This document shows, one piece after another, positions 10,663 through 21,479 of a stretch of 64,000 nucleotides of DNA (its first letter is position 1; each line of letters begins with the position of its first letter). Both the position numbers and the translations under genes were made by a program. Under the pieces are notes generated by a model. It was not told the DNA's origin, ran no database searches, and was given only the letters and a program-made list of their open reading frames with translations. This stretch comes from Epiperipatus broadwayi (taxonomy: Eukaryota > Onychophora > Udeonychophora > Euonychophora > Peripatidae), in the NCBI GenBank assembly GCA_028023455.1, contig JAQFVV010006425.1, positions 1,052,001 through 1,116,000 of the forward strand, written 5' to 3'.

Positions 10663-12190
10663 ACTTCAATCTGCTCTTGTAAATATTTTTCAGTGGGATG
10701 ACTCTTGTCACTGATATACATTTTTCCACATTTACATGGTATTTCATAGATGCAGGTTTTGCTTTTCAACATTTCAAGTTTAGACTTTGTAGATGTTAGA
10801 ATTCCTCATAGTGTGGTATCATTCCTATAATTGCCTATATGCTGTTGTTTAGCACTTAAATAATTGAACTAAACTAAATTGAATTATTATTATTAAATAA
10901 TAATATAAGTTTAATGTTACTCTGTCTTAGAGTTTTAACTTTTGGATGGTTTTAAATTAAGTGTATCATGTTTAAAATTTTAATATATGAATTATGAACA
11001 TTGTTGGTATTCTAGCCAGTTAATGAAAATTGACTCAAAGTATATATATTCTGCAGAGTGATTCCTTAGTTTTTTATTTGGTGTAGTGATCAAATGATGA
11101 ATGTTTGAAATGTTGTGATTGATAGACTTCATTTGTATATATATGTGTGTATTGAAATGAATATTTTTATCGGCATATGTTGTTTTATAAGTCATGTTTT
11201 TGATGGCAACCAAAATACTAATATCCTCAACCTGGATCAAAAAAACTCATAATCTCATGTGTGTAATAATAATTATATTATGTAGATTGGCTTTAATTTC
11301 ATAGTGCTTTTAAATTTTTATTCATTTGAGTGAAAAAAATTTCCATACCGTTTTATTACATTTGTTAGTGCAATTTGTTTTCTTTAAATATTTCTATAAT
11401 CTACCTAAATATTCTCTAATAATGGTTACTGCAAATGGAAATGATTTTAATATTTGAAAAAGCTATATAGTGGCCAGTGTCTAAAATATGGAGAGTAAGT
11501 ACAGAAAATATTGAGAGTTTGTTCACTGCAATGTGCTCATATCTTCTATCACTTACACATCAATTGCTTCCTCCTATGTAAATGTAAAAGCACATGCCAA
11601 ATTGGATCTCATAGTCTCCTTAAGCTTTCAAAAAGATTATATCTTTGGATTTTATTACAATGCTATTAATATTTTGTTCAATAGAAAATATTGTAGCATT
11701 TCATTCCCCTTCCAGTCTTGATTGTGATTGCCTTTGTGTAAAGAATTCAAACTCTAGTGAAAGCATTTATTTTTTTCATTTTGTGGAGCTTTTCATTTAC
11801 ACATATCCCTATTTATAGTGTTGATATTTTAATGACTTATTAATAAGACATTACATATGCATTTGAATTCTTTTCCTAATGTGAATATGTTTGGATGTAA
11901 AAATACCCTCATAAAAAGTGCCTTAATTTCAGTAAAGATTTAGGCAGGATGATGATGAGTTGGCTGTTTATAAATATCTATCAATATGTATAAATCTCTT
12001 ATATTTAGAAGATGTTAAGGTATCATTGTTAGTTTTAGCAACAAGAATATCAAGAGAAGGAAATTTTTCATTTTTGACCATTTCCTTATTGGACCTAATT
12101 TGGTAGTGCAGGTTATTAATATGAAATGAGAAGTCATTCTTTTTTTTTCTTTTGTGACTAAACAACAAATGTGTCATCAACTTAACTTAG
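10640..12190 (-). pseudogene. Penelope-like element relic of a second lineage (RT end plus GIY-YIG)
   Basis: On minus, 12170-11970 begins with VDDTFVV (the RT catalytic motif C, here VDD) followed at once by a stop. It continues as FHINNLHYQIRSNKEM, EKFPSLDILVAKTNNDTL and KYKRFIHIDRYL. This is the PLE block normally reading YVDD...FxxxLNxxHxxIxFTxE...LPFLDVLV...VYRKPTHTDRYL. Further along, at about 10770-10665, CIYEIPCKCGKMYISDKS matches the start of the GIY-YIG domain. The stretch between (11950-10800) is not readable as PLE and may hold an insertion. The protein signature differs clearly from the relics at 15187-18012 and 27180-29930, so two PLE lineages are present. Stops and frameshifts make it non-functional. 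Confidence 0.65.
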
Positions 12191-12257
12191 CCAGAATAGA
12201 TGGTTTGTATAATTTTATACTATTATGCACTGCTACTCCTAAAAACTTTTATAAAAG

Positions 12258-12303
<46 letters not shown>
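12258..12303. repeat. (CA)n(TA)n microsatellite
   Basis: About a dozen CA units followed by about ten TA units, directly at the 3' end of the minus-strand RTE fragment that follows. It may have grown from the tail of that element. Confidence 0.9.
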
Positions 12304-13745
12304 CATTTTCAACCTTCAATAATCCATCACAAGATGAAGATCTTTTCCAACTTCTATCCATATTTTCTAATCTCTAGTCTCTTTTCTCTGCATTATCTCA
12401 CATACTTTCATACTTCATTTATCCACCACATATGTGATCTCTATCTTAGTCTTTTTCCCATTTAAAAATTTAATTATCCATCTATTAATCTATTACCATC
12501 TCTTCTAGCAATATGTTCAGCACAATTTACTTTAGAATCTTAATTCTTTCAATGATCACATTTGTTTGTTCTCTTACCCATCCATGTATTTCATTTTCAA
12601 TCTCTTCTTGTTACTCCTAACATACCTCTCTCCACACTTCTTTGAGTGGTCTCAAGTCTCTGTATTGCTCTTTCATTAAGTTTTCAAGACTCATATATAT
12701 AAGTAAGAACTGGTAAAATATATTTATTAAAACCTTTCCTTTTCACATACAGGCAGTTTCTTTATATATTAAATTATTTCTACCAAAAGCACTCCAAGCA
12801 AATTTAATTCTATGATTAATTTCATCCATTATGCTTTTAATGTAGTAATAATAAGACCAAGGTATTTGTTGTTACTTTTTCTAACTCATCATTGTCAATC
12901 TTTATTTTCATCTTTTGAGAAAATCCATTCAACATTACTTTAATCTTTTTAACATTTACCTTTAATCCTGTTATCTTACTTTTTTCTGATAACTGTATCA
13001 ACATTTCCTGAAGCTCTAAAATATTATTTGCAAAAACAACTACATTATCTGCAAAATTTAGATGACTTAAATAATTTACATTTATATCTTTAGCTTTCTA
13101 TTTTAATCCACAAAATATTTCTTGCTGCACTGAGATAAATGCTTTGGAGATATGGAGTCACCCTATCATACATCCTTCCCAATGTTCTTTTAGTAACATG
13201 ATTTAATCTAAATGTTGCTGTTGCATTTTTATAAATATTCTTTAGAATGTGACAATACCCTGGGTCTATATTTTGATGACCAATACTTTAATCATTGAAG
13301 AAAGGTTTATAAAATCAAATGCCTTTTCATAATATACAAATACAAAACATAATGGCAACTTATATTCATTGATATTTCCTATAACTTCTTTCAATAATTG
13401 GATAAGATCCACTATACTAAAACCACTTTTGAATTCATCTTGTTTTTTTGGGTTGACTGAAATCTTAGTTTCATTGTAAATGAGTTGTAATATGTAAAAA
13501 TATTGTATAGAACTGATAAAAGATTGATAGGTTTGTAATTTCTAATATCTTTTTATCACCTTATTAAATATTAATACTGCATTTTTCAATCATCTGGTAT
13601 ATTTCTATCATTTAAACATTTGATTTTTTTTTCTTTATCTGCCTTTTTTAAGATATTGATTATTTGTGGAGGTACTTTTTCTTGGTCTGTATTACTATAA
13701 AATTCTTGATAGAACTGTTCTATACATGTCATGATGATCATTTTT
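12303..13745 (-). pseudogene. RTE LINE, 3' part (RT domain and C-terminus), decayed
   Basis: Read on minus from 13745: IEQFYQEFYSNTDQEKV, then a heavily frameshifted reverse transcriptase. Recognisable pieces are the area equivalent to FVxxEKAF (VYYEKAF at about 13340), a catalytic-loop remnant near 13060 (LNFADNVVVFA, where FADD has become FADN), then LELQEM and the C-terminal block matching 4109-4750 in reverse complement (for example CTTCTTTGAGTGGTC at about 12640). The 3' end near 12303 matches the 3' ends of the other RTE copies. Its missing 5' part lies at 18025-19460 on the same strand, separated by a PLE compound insertion. Numerous stops make it inactive. Confidence 0.7.
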
Positions 13746-13890
13746 TTTATTAGAAGTTTATACTTTTATTCTTCTCTTTTACTTTCTTTGCATATCTTCA
13801 TATATTCATATATATATATATTTCTTATAATAACTTCTTTTATATACACTTCATTGCAAACAAATTTTCTTAAAAAACTTCTTTATTTTC

Positions 13891-13926
13891 CTTACAGTTT
13901 CGAACATCCAGCAGTCTTCATCAGAG
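13891..13926 (-). ncRNA. hammerhead-ribozyme-like motif, left palindrome arm
   Basis: On minus: CTGATGA, then AGACTGCTGGATGTTC, then GAAAC. The CUGAUGA and GAAA core strands are kept, but the stem II partner has mutated (ATGTT instead of ACAGT), so stem II no longer closes properly. It is the mirror copy of the motif at 13971-14010. Confidence 0.4.
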
Positions 13927-13970
13927 TTTTATCAAACCTCCTCTGCTTTTTTTTTTAGAGGAGATTTAAT

Positions 13971-14010
13971 AAAACTCTGATGAAGACTGCTGGACAGTCG
14001 AAACTGTAAG
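13971..14010 (+). ncRNA. hammerhead-ribozyme-like motif, right palindrome arm
   Basis: CTGATGA (13977-13983), a perfect five-pair stem GACTG/CAGTC around loop CTGGA, then GAAA (14000-14003) and CTGTAAGG. This is the best stem II of the copies here. One extra A precedes stem II, and no clear UH cleavage site with stem I pairing was found downstream. Minimal hammerheads are established features of PLE terminal repeats; this copy looks degenerate. Confidence 0.45.
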
Positions 14011-14084
14011 GAAAATAAAAAATTTTTTTAAGAAAATTTGTTTGCATTGAAGTATATATGAAAAAATTTATTATAAGAAATATA

Positions 14085-14423
14085 CAATAGTCAAATATGT
14101 TTAAAAATACATATATACAAGCAACAAAGATTACAAATTATAAAATTATCATAGAAAAGCCTTTTTCGGCAAATTATGTTTTTTACCCTTTTCAACATGT
14201 TTCCATGATTTAAAGCACATATAGCAACATCTATATCAATACATGAGAGAAGACAGATAAACAAATGGATATCCGACACGATGTATTATGTGATTTTTTT
14301 TCTTTCCCAATCCCACTACAAAATTACTCTGTTATATATATTGAATTGATATATATCCACATATATTAATTAATTAACTATCTATTCTTTATCCATTAAC
14401 CACTTACTATTCAACTTAATGGA
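14085..14423 (-). mobile_element. inverted PLE 3' tail
   Basis: Reverse complement of the 3' end of the PLE at 15187-18012. It covers the last codons (HPLSLNNKWLMDKEW-like region), the TATATGTGGATATATATCAAT stretch, GGATTGAGAAAGAAAAAA, and the tail up to GACTATTGTATA. It abuts the 5'-truncated + copy at about 14424. Inverted terminal fragments of this kind are common in PLE insertions. Confidence 0.8.
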
Positions 14424-15186
14424 TAAAAACATTAATGTGGGATGAGTTAATAGCAAAAATTTAGATAAATTGATAACTAATTGTAGGATAAAAGATGATA
14501 TAAAATATAAGAGAAGAATGGTTTATAAAATTAGATGTAATTTTTGTACTATGGTTTATTATGGCCAGACGTCAAAGCAATTAGGAGAAAGAGCTAAAGA
14601 ACACAATGATGCTATTGCTAGGAAAGATGATAGATCTGCATTATATCTTCATTATTTGCAGTACAGATATAAAATAAATTGTATTGATAATATAAGTGTT
14701 CTTGATTATATTAAAAATTTTAATAGATGTAAAATATAAGAAACAAACTATATCATGTATAATAAAAAGAACTGTATGAATATATACAAAACATCCATTA
14801 AGTTGAATAATAAGTGGTTAATGGATAAAGAATGGATGGTTAATTAATTAATATATGTGGATATATATCAATTCAGTATATATAACAGAGTAATTTTGTA
14901 GTAGGATTGAGAAAGAAAAAAAAATCACATAATAGATCCTGTCGAATATCCATTTGTTTATCTGTCTTCTCTCATGTATTGATATAGATGTCGCTGTATG
15001 TGCTTTAAATCGTGGAGACATGTTGAAAAGGGCATAATTTACCGAAAAAGGCTTTTCTATGATAATTTTATAATTTGTAATCTTTGTTGATTGTATATAT
15101 GTATTTTTAAACATATTTGACTATTGTATACTTGAAGTGCAACATAAAAAAGAATTGGTTTTAATTCTGATTCTTTTTCTGTATAG
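14424..15186 (+). mobile_element. 5'-truncated PLE copy (pLTR-like tandem unit)
   Basis: Starts inside the coding region at TAAAAACATTAATGTGGGAT and runs through the GIY-YIG domain to the 3' end CTGATTCTTTTTCTGTATA. It is nearly identical to 17262-18012 and lies head-to-tail directly upstream of the nearly complete copy. That is the classical PLE layout, in which a truncated upstream unit serves as a pseudo-LTR. Confidence 0.85.
14470..14739 (+). pseudogene. GIY-YIG endonuclease fragment of PLE (89 codons open)
   Basis: Encodes MVYKIRCNFCTMVYYGQTSK, then LGERAKEHNDAI and a basic tail: the zinc-binding CxxC and the GIY-YIG core with its R...H pair. It keeps the DDRSALYLHYLQYRYK segment that the downstream copy has lost by a small deletion. 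A premature TAA replaces TAT where the downstream copy reads KIYETN. The reverse transcriptase is absent because the copy is truncated, so it is not a functional gene alone. Confidence 0.75.
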
Positions 15187-15243
15187 TAATTTCGATATTA
15201 TTTATAACGTTACCTTTGAATTAATACTGCTGTTGTTTGGGAT

Positions 15244-16038
15244 ATGGAGATTTTATGGAAGTATACGAGAGATAATTTGGATATGATTCATTTGTTTAAG
15301 GTAAAGAAATTAACTAAATTATGTTTACATATGGAAAAAATAAATGGTCAATTATCATATTTAAATAATTGTAAATTATATAAGGTTATGCCTAAAGCAT
15401 GTTTAATTAACGTTAGAAGGAATAAGAAGATCACAAATAATAATCAATTAATATATAAATTGGAGAATAGTTTGTTGCAGATTTTTATAAATGAAAAATA
15501 CTACATTTTTAAAAGAAGTTTGGATAGATTGAGAAGCTTAAATAAAATTATAAAACCAATATTAAAAGTGATAAAGATCTGGGATAATTTCAAAGCTTTC
15601 TTAAATAATTATCGTAATAAATGGAATTATAAAATACACCTTAAATATACTAAAAAACGGGAATGGCTGATTAATAAATTTTCCACTAATAAATCATGCA
15701 GATATAATAATATTCAACAATCTTATAAGTCTATGGAATATAAAAATAATGTTTCAGACAATTTTGTAAATTTAACGGACTATAAATTTTCACGTGAACA
15801 AAATAATTTACTGAGTAAAAATCCATCATTTATAGACAAAGATATAAAGAAGAGGATTATAACAGACATTGAATTGGCACATATTTCATATGGGGACAAA
15901 AAGAAATTACATTGTGTTTTAAATAGACATTTATACGAACTTAATATTTCTAATAAGGATTATAACTACAGGAAACTAATAAACGAAATTAGGTATATAT
16001 GTAATGGCTATGGGATTGTAATAAGTAAAAAAAAATAA
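15244..16038 (+). pseudogene. PLE protein, N-terminal part (264 codons open)
   Basis: Basic N-terminal region preceding the reverse transcriptase. It ends ...INEIRYICNGYGIVISKKK and stops. The family normally continues as ISKADKG; the DNA downstream of the A-run at 16023-16036 reads DKGCRFVVMYTKDYNDRID in another frame, so a length change in the A-run truncated the frame. The start at 15244 is the first ATG after the upstream copy's 3' end, in a context without an alternative nearby. No catalytic residues lie in this part. It continues in 16167-17495 after one further in-frame stop near 16151-16156. Confidence 0.75.
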
Positions 16039-16166
16039 AGGTTGTCGTTTTGTTGTAATGTACACTAAGGACTATAATGATAGAATAGATAGTGTAATAA
16101 AAAATGAGGGGTATAGTAGATTATCTAAAGATCCTACAAATAATATAAAAAAATAAATATATAACA

Positions 16167-17495
16167 TTGTTAAAAAAGATGAAGCTTAATAACATTATAA
16201 GTGATAATCAATATTATTCTTTATATTCTAATTCATATGAGAACCCATATATATTTTGTAAGGTAAAAACGCATAAGGAAGATAACCCTTTAAGATTATT
16301 GTTTAATTTTAGCAATTTCATTTTACATAAATTGTGTAAATATTTAAACAAATGGATAGCTGATATAATTGATTATGGACAATATTGTATAAAAAATACA
16401 GAGGCTATTATTGATAAATTAAATATGACGAATTTAAATAGAAACCACAATATGTTTGTGATGGACATAGAATCGATGTACCCTAGTATCCCTGGAATTA
16501 AAAGTATTAGTATCATCATAAAGGCTATATCTCTATATATTAATGATGATAACATAATTAGTATTATAAATAAAGCATTGAATCTAATAAATAATAGTTT
16601 ATATTTTAAACATAATAACGAATATTGGAGTATAAATAAGGGATGGGTAATGGGATGCGCGATTAGTGGGCTTATGGCATCTATGTTCTTTAATGACATG
16701 GCAATCAATATTATAAAAGGCAGTATAATTAAAAAAGTACTACATTATTTTAGATATGTAGATGATAGTTTGATAATTGGTAATAAGAGGGCAATATATA
16801 AATTATATAAACAATTTAATAATAATGTTGATAATATTAGGTTTACTATGAAAGAAATTGATAATGAAATAAGGTATTTAGATATTAAAATTATTTGCAA
16901 TCAAAATAATGATATTATAATTAAGCATTTTATTAAAGATTATAAATTAAGGAAAATTATATCAATTGATTCAAAACAACCATGGATACAAAAGATGAGT
17001 GTAATAAAGAATTTTAAATATAAAAATGATAGATTTAATACAGATAGAAATATTGCTATGTTACAGAAGGATAAATTTAAACAAACATGTATGGAATATG
17101 GATATGCAATGCATAGTATTGACAATATATTTTCAGAATATGAGATAAGTATCATGAATAATAATAGATGCAGCACTAATAAACAAAAAAAGTGGATAAA
17201 AAATTCATATTTGCCTAGTGTATATAATATATTAAATAAAAAAAGTAAAAATCATATAAATAAAAACATTAATGTGGGATGGGTTAATAGCAAAAATTTA
17301 GATAAATTGATAACTAATTGTAGGATGAAAGATGATATAAAATATAAGAGAGGAATGGTTTATAAAATTAGTTGTAATTTTTGTAATAAGGTTTACTATG
17401 GCCAGACATCAAAGCAATTGGGAGAAAGAGCTAAAGAACACAATGATGCTATTGCTAGGAAAGATATATGTTCATTATTTGCAGTACAGACATAA
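16167..17495 (+). pseudogene. PLE reverse transcriptase plus GIY-YIG endonuclease (442 codons open)
   Basis: Reverse transcriptase motifs in order: YIFCKVKTHKEDNPLR (residues about 30-45), FVMDIESMYPSIP (about 95-107, motif A aspartate), GWVMGCAISGLMASMFF (about 160-176, motif B), LHYFRYVDDSLIIGN (about 192-206, catalytic YVDD), EIRYLDIKI (about 237). The C-terminal endonuclease is GMVYKISCNFCNKVYYGQTS followed by KQLGERAKEHNDAI (about 395-430). RT followed by GIY-YIG in one protein defines endonuclease-bearing PLEs, which prime reverse transcription at a nicked target. The frame is cut short by a deletion of about 17 bases at 17465 relative to the upstream copy (14625-14641), shifting the remaining 60 residues into the frame at 17398-17670. 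All catalytic RT residues are present, but the ORF is broken at three places, so it is a recent pseudogene. Confidence 0.85.
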
Positions 17496-17670
17496 AATAA
17501 ATTGTATTGATAATATAAGTGTTCTTGATTATATTAAAAATTTTAATAGATGTAAAATATATGAAACAAATTATATCATGTATGATAAAAACAACTATAT
17601 GAATATATACAAAACATCCATTAAGTTGAATAATAAGTGGTTAATGGATAAAGAATGGATAGTTAATTAA
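17398..17670 (+). pseudogene. PLE C-terminal tail, frameshifted (continuation of 16167-17495)
   Basis: From about 17466 this frame gives HYLQYRHKINCIDNISVLDY, then NFNRCKIYETNYIM, then LNNKWLMDKEW and a stop. The upstream truncated copy has the same residues in frame with its endonuclease, which shows this is the displaced C-terminus. The first 23 codons of this frame are out-of-frame shadow. Confidence 0.75.
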
Positions 17671-18024
17671 TATATGTGGATATATATCAATTCAATATAT
17701 ATAACAGAGTAATTTTGTAGTAGGATTGAGAAAGAAAAAAATCACATAATAGATTGTGTCGGATATTCATTTGTTTATCTGTCTTCTCTCATGAATTGAT
17801 ATAGATGTTGCTGTATGTGCTTTAAATCATGGAGACATATTGAAAAGGGCAAAAAACATAATTTGCTGAAAAAGGCTTTTCTATGATAATTTTATAATTT
17901 GTAATCTTTGTTGCTTGTATATATGTATTTTTAAACATATTTGACTATTGTATACTTGAAGTGCAACATAAAAAAAGAATTGTTTTTAATTCTGATTCTT
18001 TTTCTGTATAAGAAATATATATAA

Positions 18025-19460
18025 ATGGTTATCTTTTTCTTTAGTAATAATTTTATTTTTTTTATTGCAAAAATAAGTTTCCTACCAATTCCAAAATGTT
18101 GCTTTGCACTCTTGATATTTTTATTCTCTTTTATAACTTTCCTTGCTAGTTCACAATTGTACTTTCTTATTTCATTATCAACTCTTTTTTGCATCATTTT
18201 ACAAAATTCTAGATATTTAATCCTTCTTAATGCATCATTTTTATATTTTTTTTATGTTCTTTCTTTTTTCATAAATTCTCTAGTCTCAGTAGAAAGTTTA
18301 CTGATCAATTGTGTAACAGTTATCTTATTGATTTTATTTAAATCTGAATCATACATCTGTTAATAAATGAAAATAATTTGCAAGTTCTAATTTAAATTCA
18401 TTAGGATGTTCCTCAAGATTAGGAATATCACTCATGAATATTGTTTTTTCTTCATAATTTTTCTCTTTTTAGTTTTGTCTTAACGTGTATCTTACTTCTC
18501 ACTAATCAATGATTTCTTCATATGTTAAATTTATTAAGAACATTATAATTTTGAAATACATATTTTCTGTTACTCAACATATAATCCAATTCTGCTGTAT
18601 CTTTATTTATATGTTTTCATGTCCATTTTTGTTTAGCATTTGTTTTAAAAAAATCATATTATATAGTTTTTCTGTAAATTCCACATGTCTATAAACACTC
18701 TCATTTCTATCACCATAACCAAATTTAATTACAGCACTTTAATTTTTCAATTGTTTACCAATTTTTGTATTAAAATCTCCCATAAGAACTTTAAAATTTT
18801 GTTTGGTTTGATCAAAAGCCTTTTGTTCATCAATATAAATATCCTCTACTAGGGATTAATATGAAAACTTGTTGAGGCATAAACCTGAATTATCTTTATA
18901 TGATATCTGCTAATAAGTTGAATAAATAATCTTGGCACTCTATCTGAAATACCATCAATCACCACAATGTTCTTCTGCATTTTATTTGTAATGAATCATT
19001 CATCATGTGTACTTCCAATGTTTGTGCCTTTGCAGTACAGTATATGTCCATTTTTTAAATCAATTGCCTCATCACCTTTTATTCTGAATTCACAAAGTGC
19101 AATAATGTCCCAATTAATATGAGACAATTCTTTCAGTTCTTGATATCTTCCTTCACCTGAAACTGACCTGTATTTATAAATACCAACAGCTAATTTGTTA
19201 TCACATGTAAATCATGTCATTGTAACTAATGCTTAAATAAACCAACAAAATATCAATAATTTTAGCAGTAGAAACTCTCCATAGTAATGCCATCTAGTGC
19301 ATGTCTTTGCAATCAATGGATGCAGCAAGGTTTGTGCATAAAATTCCTGTCTAGTGCCTACTCATCCAATATTTCCAGACTACTCTCTAACTTGTGGCTT
19401 TCATCAACGAGACATTTTGGATCTGAGAGCATTGCACCTGGATCTAAGGACCTTTAGATA
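18025..19460 (-). pseudogene. RTE LINE, 5' part (APE endonuclease domain), decayed
   Basis: Read on minus from 19460: a 5' leader, then SVSGEGRYQELKEL, HINWDIIALCEFRIKGDEAI, GHILYCKGTN, VVIDGISDRVPRLFIQL, RYHIKIIQVYAS and, at about 18800-18755, KVLMGDFNTKIG. These are AP-endonuclease signatures of RTE LINEs (the catalytic GDFN motif is kept; IALCETR has become CEFR). At 18195-18060 it gives VDNEIRKYNCELARKVIKEN and KSAKQHFGIGRK, the linker before the reverse transcriptase. That linker is exactly where the sequence at 13745 resumes on the other side of the PLE. Stops and frameshifts make it inactive. Confidence 0.75.
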
Positions 19461-19584
19461 TAGGTGCAGTTCTAGAGTTTGTTATTGCTAATACCAGCTT
19501 GTTTAAAAATAGAAAATAGTGATTATGTAATAATATGAATAAAAGTTGTCAACAATTTATTGTTGATATTTTTGAGGTTTAATT

Positions 19585-19875
19585 GAGCATTGTAATTATA
19601 TATTGAACTATTTCCATCATCTACTATAAGTATAGAATATCTTTAGAAAAAATTAACACTTGAAATATTTCAAATACATTCAATTTTCATGTTGTAGCCC
19701 ATTGGTTAATATATGCACAACGTTTTGAGAGACACTATTTTCTCTTCATACTCTAACCTGTGTGCTATTACTAACAATTGAATGTGTTTGGAATATTTAA
19801 ATAAAGCTATTTTTTTCTAAAAACATTCAATACTTATATTAGATGATAAAAATAATCCAATGTACAACTAAAATA
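19585..19875. mobile_element. foldback/MITE-like element with arms of about 85 bp
   Basis: The left arm (TATTGAACTATTTCCATCAT, then AAGTATAGAATATCTTTAGAAA) pairs with the right arm (TTTCTAAAAACATTCAATACTT, then ATGATAAAAATAATCCAAT). The interior of about 110 bp is unrelated to coding sequence. A related hairpin lies at 31103-31243. Confidence 0.65.
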
Positions 19876-19925
19876 CCATCATCACAAACCTTCAGGGAAA
19901 TACTAATTAAGCATTGCTCGTGGTG

Positions 19926-19992
19926 ATATAATTTATATATATATATGATTTTATATCATATATGATATAATTTATATATATATATGATTTTA
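19926..19992. repeat. short TA-rich palindrome / duplicated ATGATTTTA motif
   Basis: GATATAATTTATATATATATATGATTTTA occurs twice around ATATCATATATGATATAA, forming both a direct and an inverted repeat. Probably slippage in simple DNA. Confidence 0.6.
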
Positions 19993-21229
19993 ATCACAAC
20001 CCTTTCATGGCACTTGAAACTATCTTTATATGTATGGTACTCATGAATTTAACTTATTTTGAAGATGACATTGTGCGGCATCAGTTTATCATTACATATT
20101 TAAAAGCAAATTCGTTGCTCATTTATATTGACGATTGTAATCCTAACTATTTAAGTAGTAGCAAGCAATTATACAAAAATAGTGACAATAATAATATGAT
20201 AATGTGTTCAATCAAGTATCATCAGAACTTATATAAATATTTCTGATTTATGAATTATTAGAATGTGAGGGATCTTTTCAAAAGCATCTGTTTTTTTATT
20301 TTATTTTCAAAATCAGTGACTTTGTTTTCGTTTTTTCCTTTTATAATTTTTTTTGGAAATAATATTTGTATTTATAATTGGGGGAAGGGGGAAGGCTTTA
20401 TAACCTCTTTTAAATAATTTGTGATTTAATTTTTTTAGATTACTAATTAAGATAATACAATTGTTTTGCTAATTTACCAACGAATAAACAGCTGACATAT
20501 TGTTCTGCGTGCTATATTATTGACAGAAAGCTTGACATTTCATAAATGCTATGAATTTTGTATTGCCACAAGCTTAAATAGAAAAATGTCCAGTTGTCAA
20601 TATAAATCAACTGTTCATTTGCTCGAAATATGCGATGAAGGAATTTGGCAAAAATCAAGTAAAAAAAACTGTTTCAACGCTGGGACTACTTCTAGACAAA
20701 AGTATTTTTAGTCATACACTTTAAGCTTTTCAATAATATATCGCATACAGTCTTTTTATCATATACATAATTATATCAGGCAATTTAGCGATATACATAA
20801 ACCATCACAATATCAGTTGGTATTCTTTTTGTTTCTATATGTTCAGAAACTAGGTCATAAAGTAATCACAAATTAGCTGTAGAAAAGAGATTTATAGCAT
20901 ACACAATCTAAATGTACTTTGTAAAGTTTTTTAGGTACGGGAAAAATTTTAAAATAATCTCAGAATATTTTTTTGAGCTGTCATATCTCACTAACTAGTT
21001 AATTGACTAGCTTAATTAATAATGCTTTCTCCTTAATTAATTTTTTTTGATGACATGCAGTGAGCTATTTAAGGTGGTTATCTATATCTTGCACATACAC
21101 ATTTGTATATTAATATTTAATCTATATTTTTATTGATTAATACTTTTTCAATTTTAATTTTTGTGCAAATTTAACAATTTTTTCACTTATTGATTGGTTT
21201 GTATTTAGAAGATTGAATCAAACCTTAAC
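19993..21229. other. AT-rich spacer with no assigned content
   Basis: Two short open frames on + (20007-20246 and 20520-20711) have no recognisable family, no repeats and no splice signals I trust. No element boundary seen. Confidence 0.35.
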
Positions 21230-21479
21230 TTTCTGTTGACTGCGAAGTTTTACCAATGCTTTCCATAGAGCACTGTGTTTTCCTAGGCACTGCTGTGCAG
21301 TTTTGAACCTGTTTTGTTAGTTCAGATGAGACTGTGATGCAAATTACAATGTCTAGTCATTTGTGATTTGTATGAAATAAGAGCAGCATGTGTCAACTTG
21401 TTTTTGTGGTCTGGTGATGTACCAGGTGGTATACATGGACAGACTTTTTGAAGGTGTTAAAAATATTTTGGTGTGGTGA

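Larger units (their letters stand above)
13817..14084. repeat. 268-bp palindrome at the edge of the PLE insertion
   Basis: The left arm starts TATATTTCTTATAA and the right arm ends TTATAAGAAATATA. Between them pair CTTCATTGCAAACAAATTTT, TTTTCCTTACAGTTTCGA and CAGCAGTCTTCATCAGAG with their reverse complements. Even the centre pairs (CTCCTCT with AGAGGAG around a T-rich loop). Each arm carries a hammerhead-like motif. The right arm runs directly into an inverted PLE 3' tail, so the palindrome belongs to the PLE compound structure. Confidence 0.85.
15187..18012 (+). mobile_element. nearly complete Penelope-like element inserted in an RTE LINE
   Basis: About 2.8 kb containing one PLE coding region broken into three open parts (15244-16038, 16167-17495, 17398-17670) and a 3' tail shared with the upstream unit. 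Head-to-tail arrangement with 14424-15186 plus the inverted tail and palindrome on the left make a compound insertion of about 4.2 kb. Immediately right of it (about 18025) the minus-strand RTE sequence resumes. Confidence 0.85.

Noticed and set aside
10541-10747. His/Asn/Asp-rich minus-strand frame
   Set aside because: Translation of the trinucleotide microsatellite at 10565-10662 and its PLE flank; not an independent gene.
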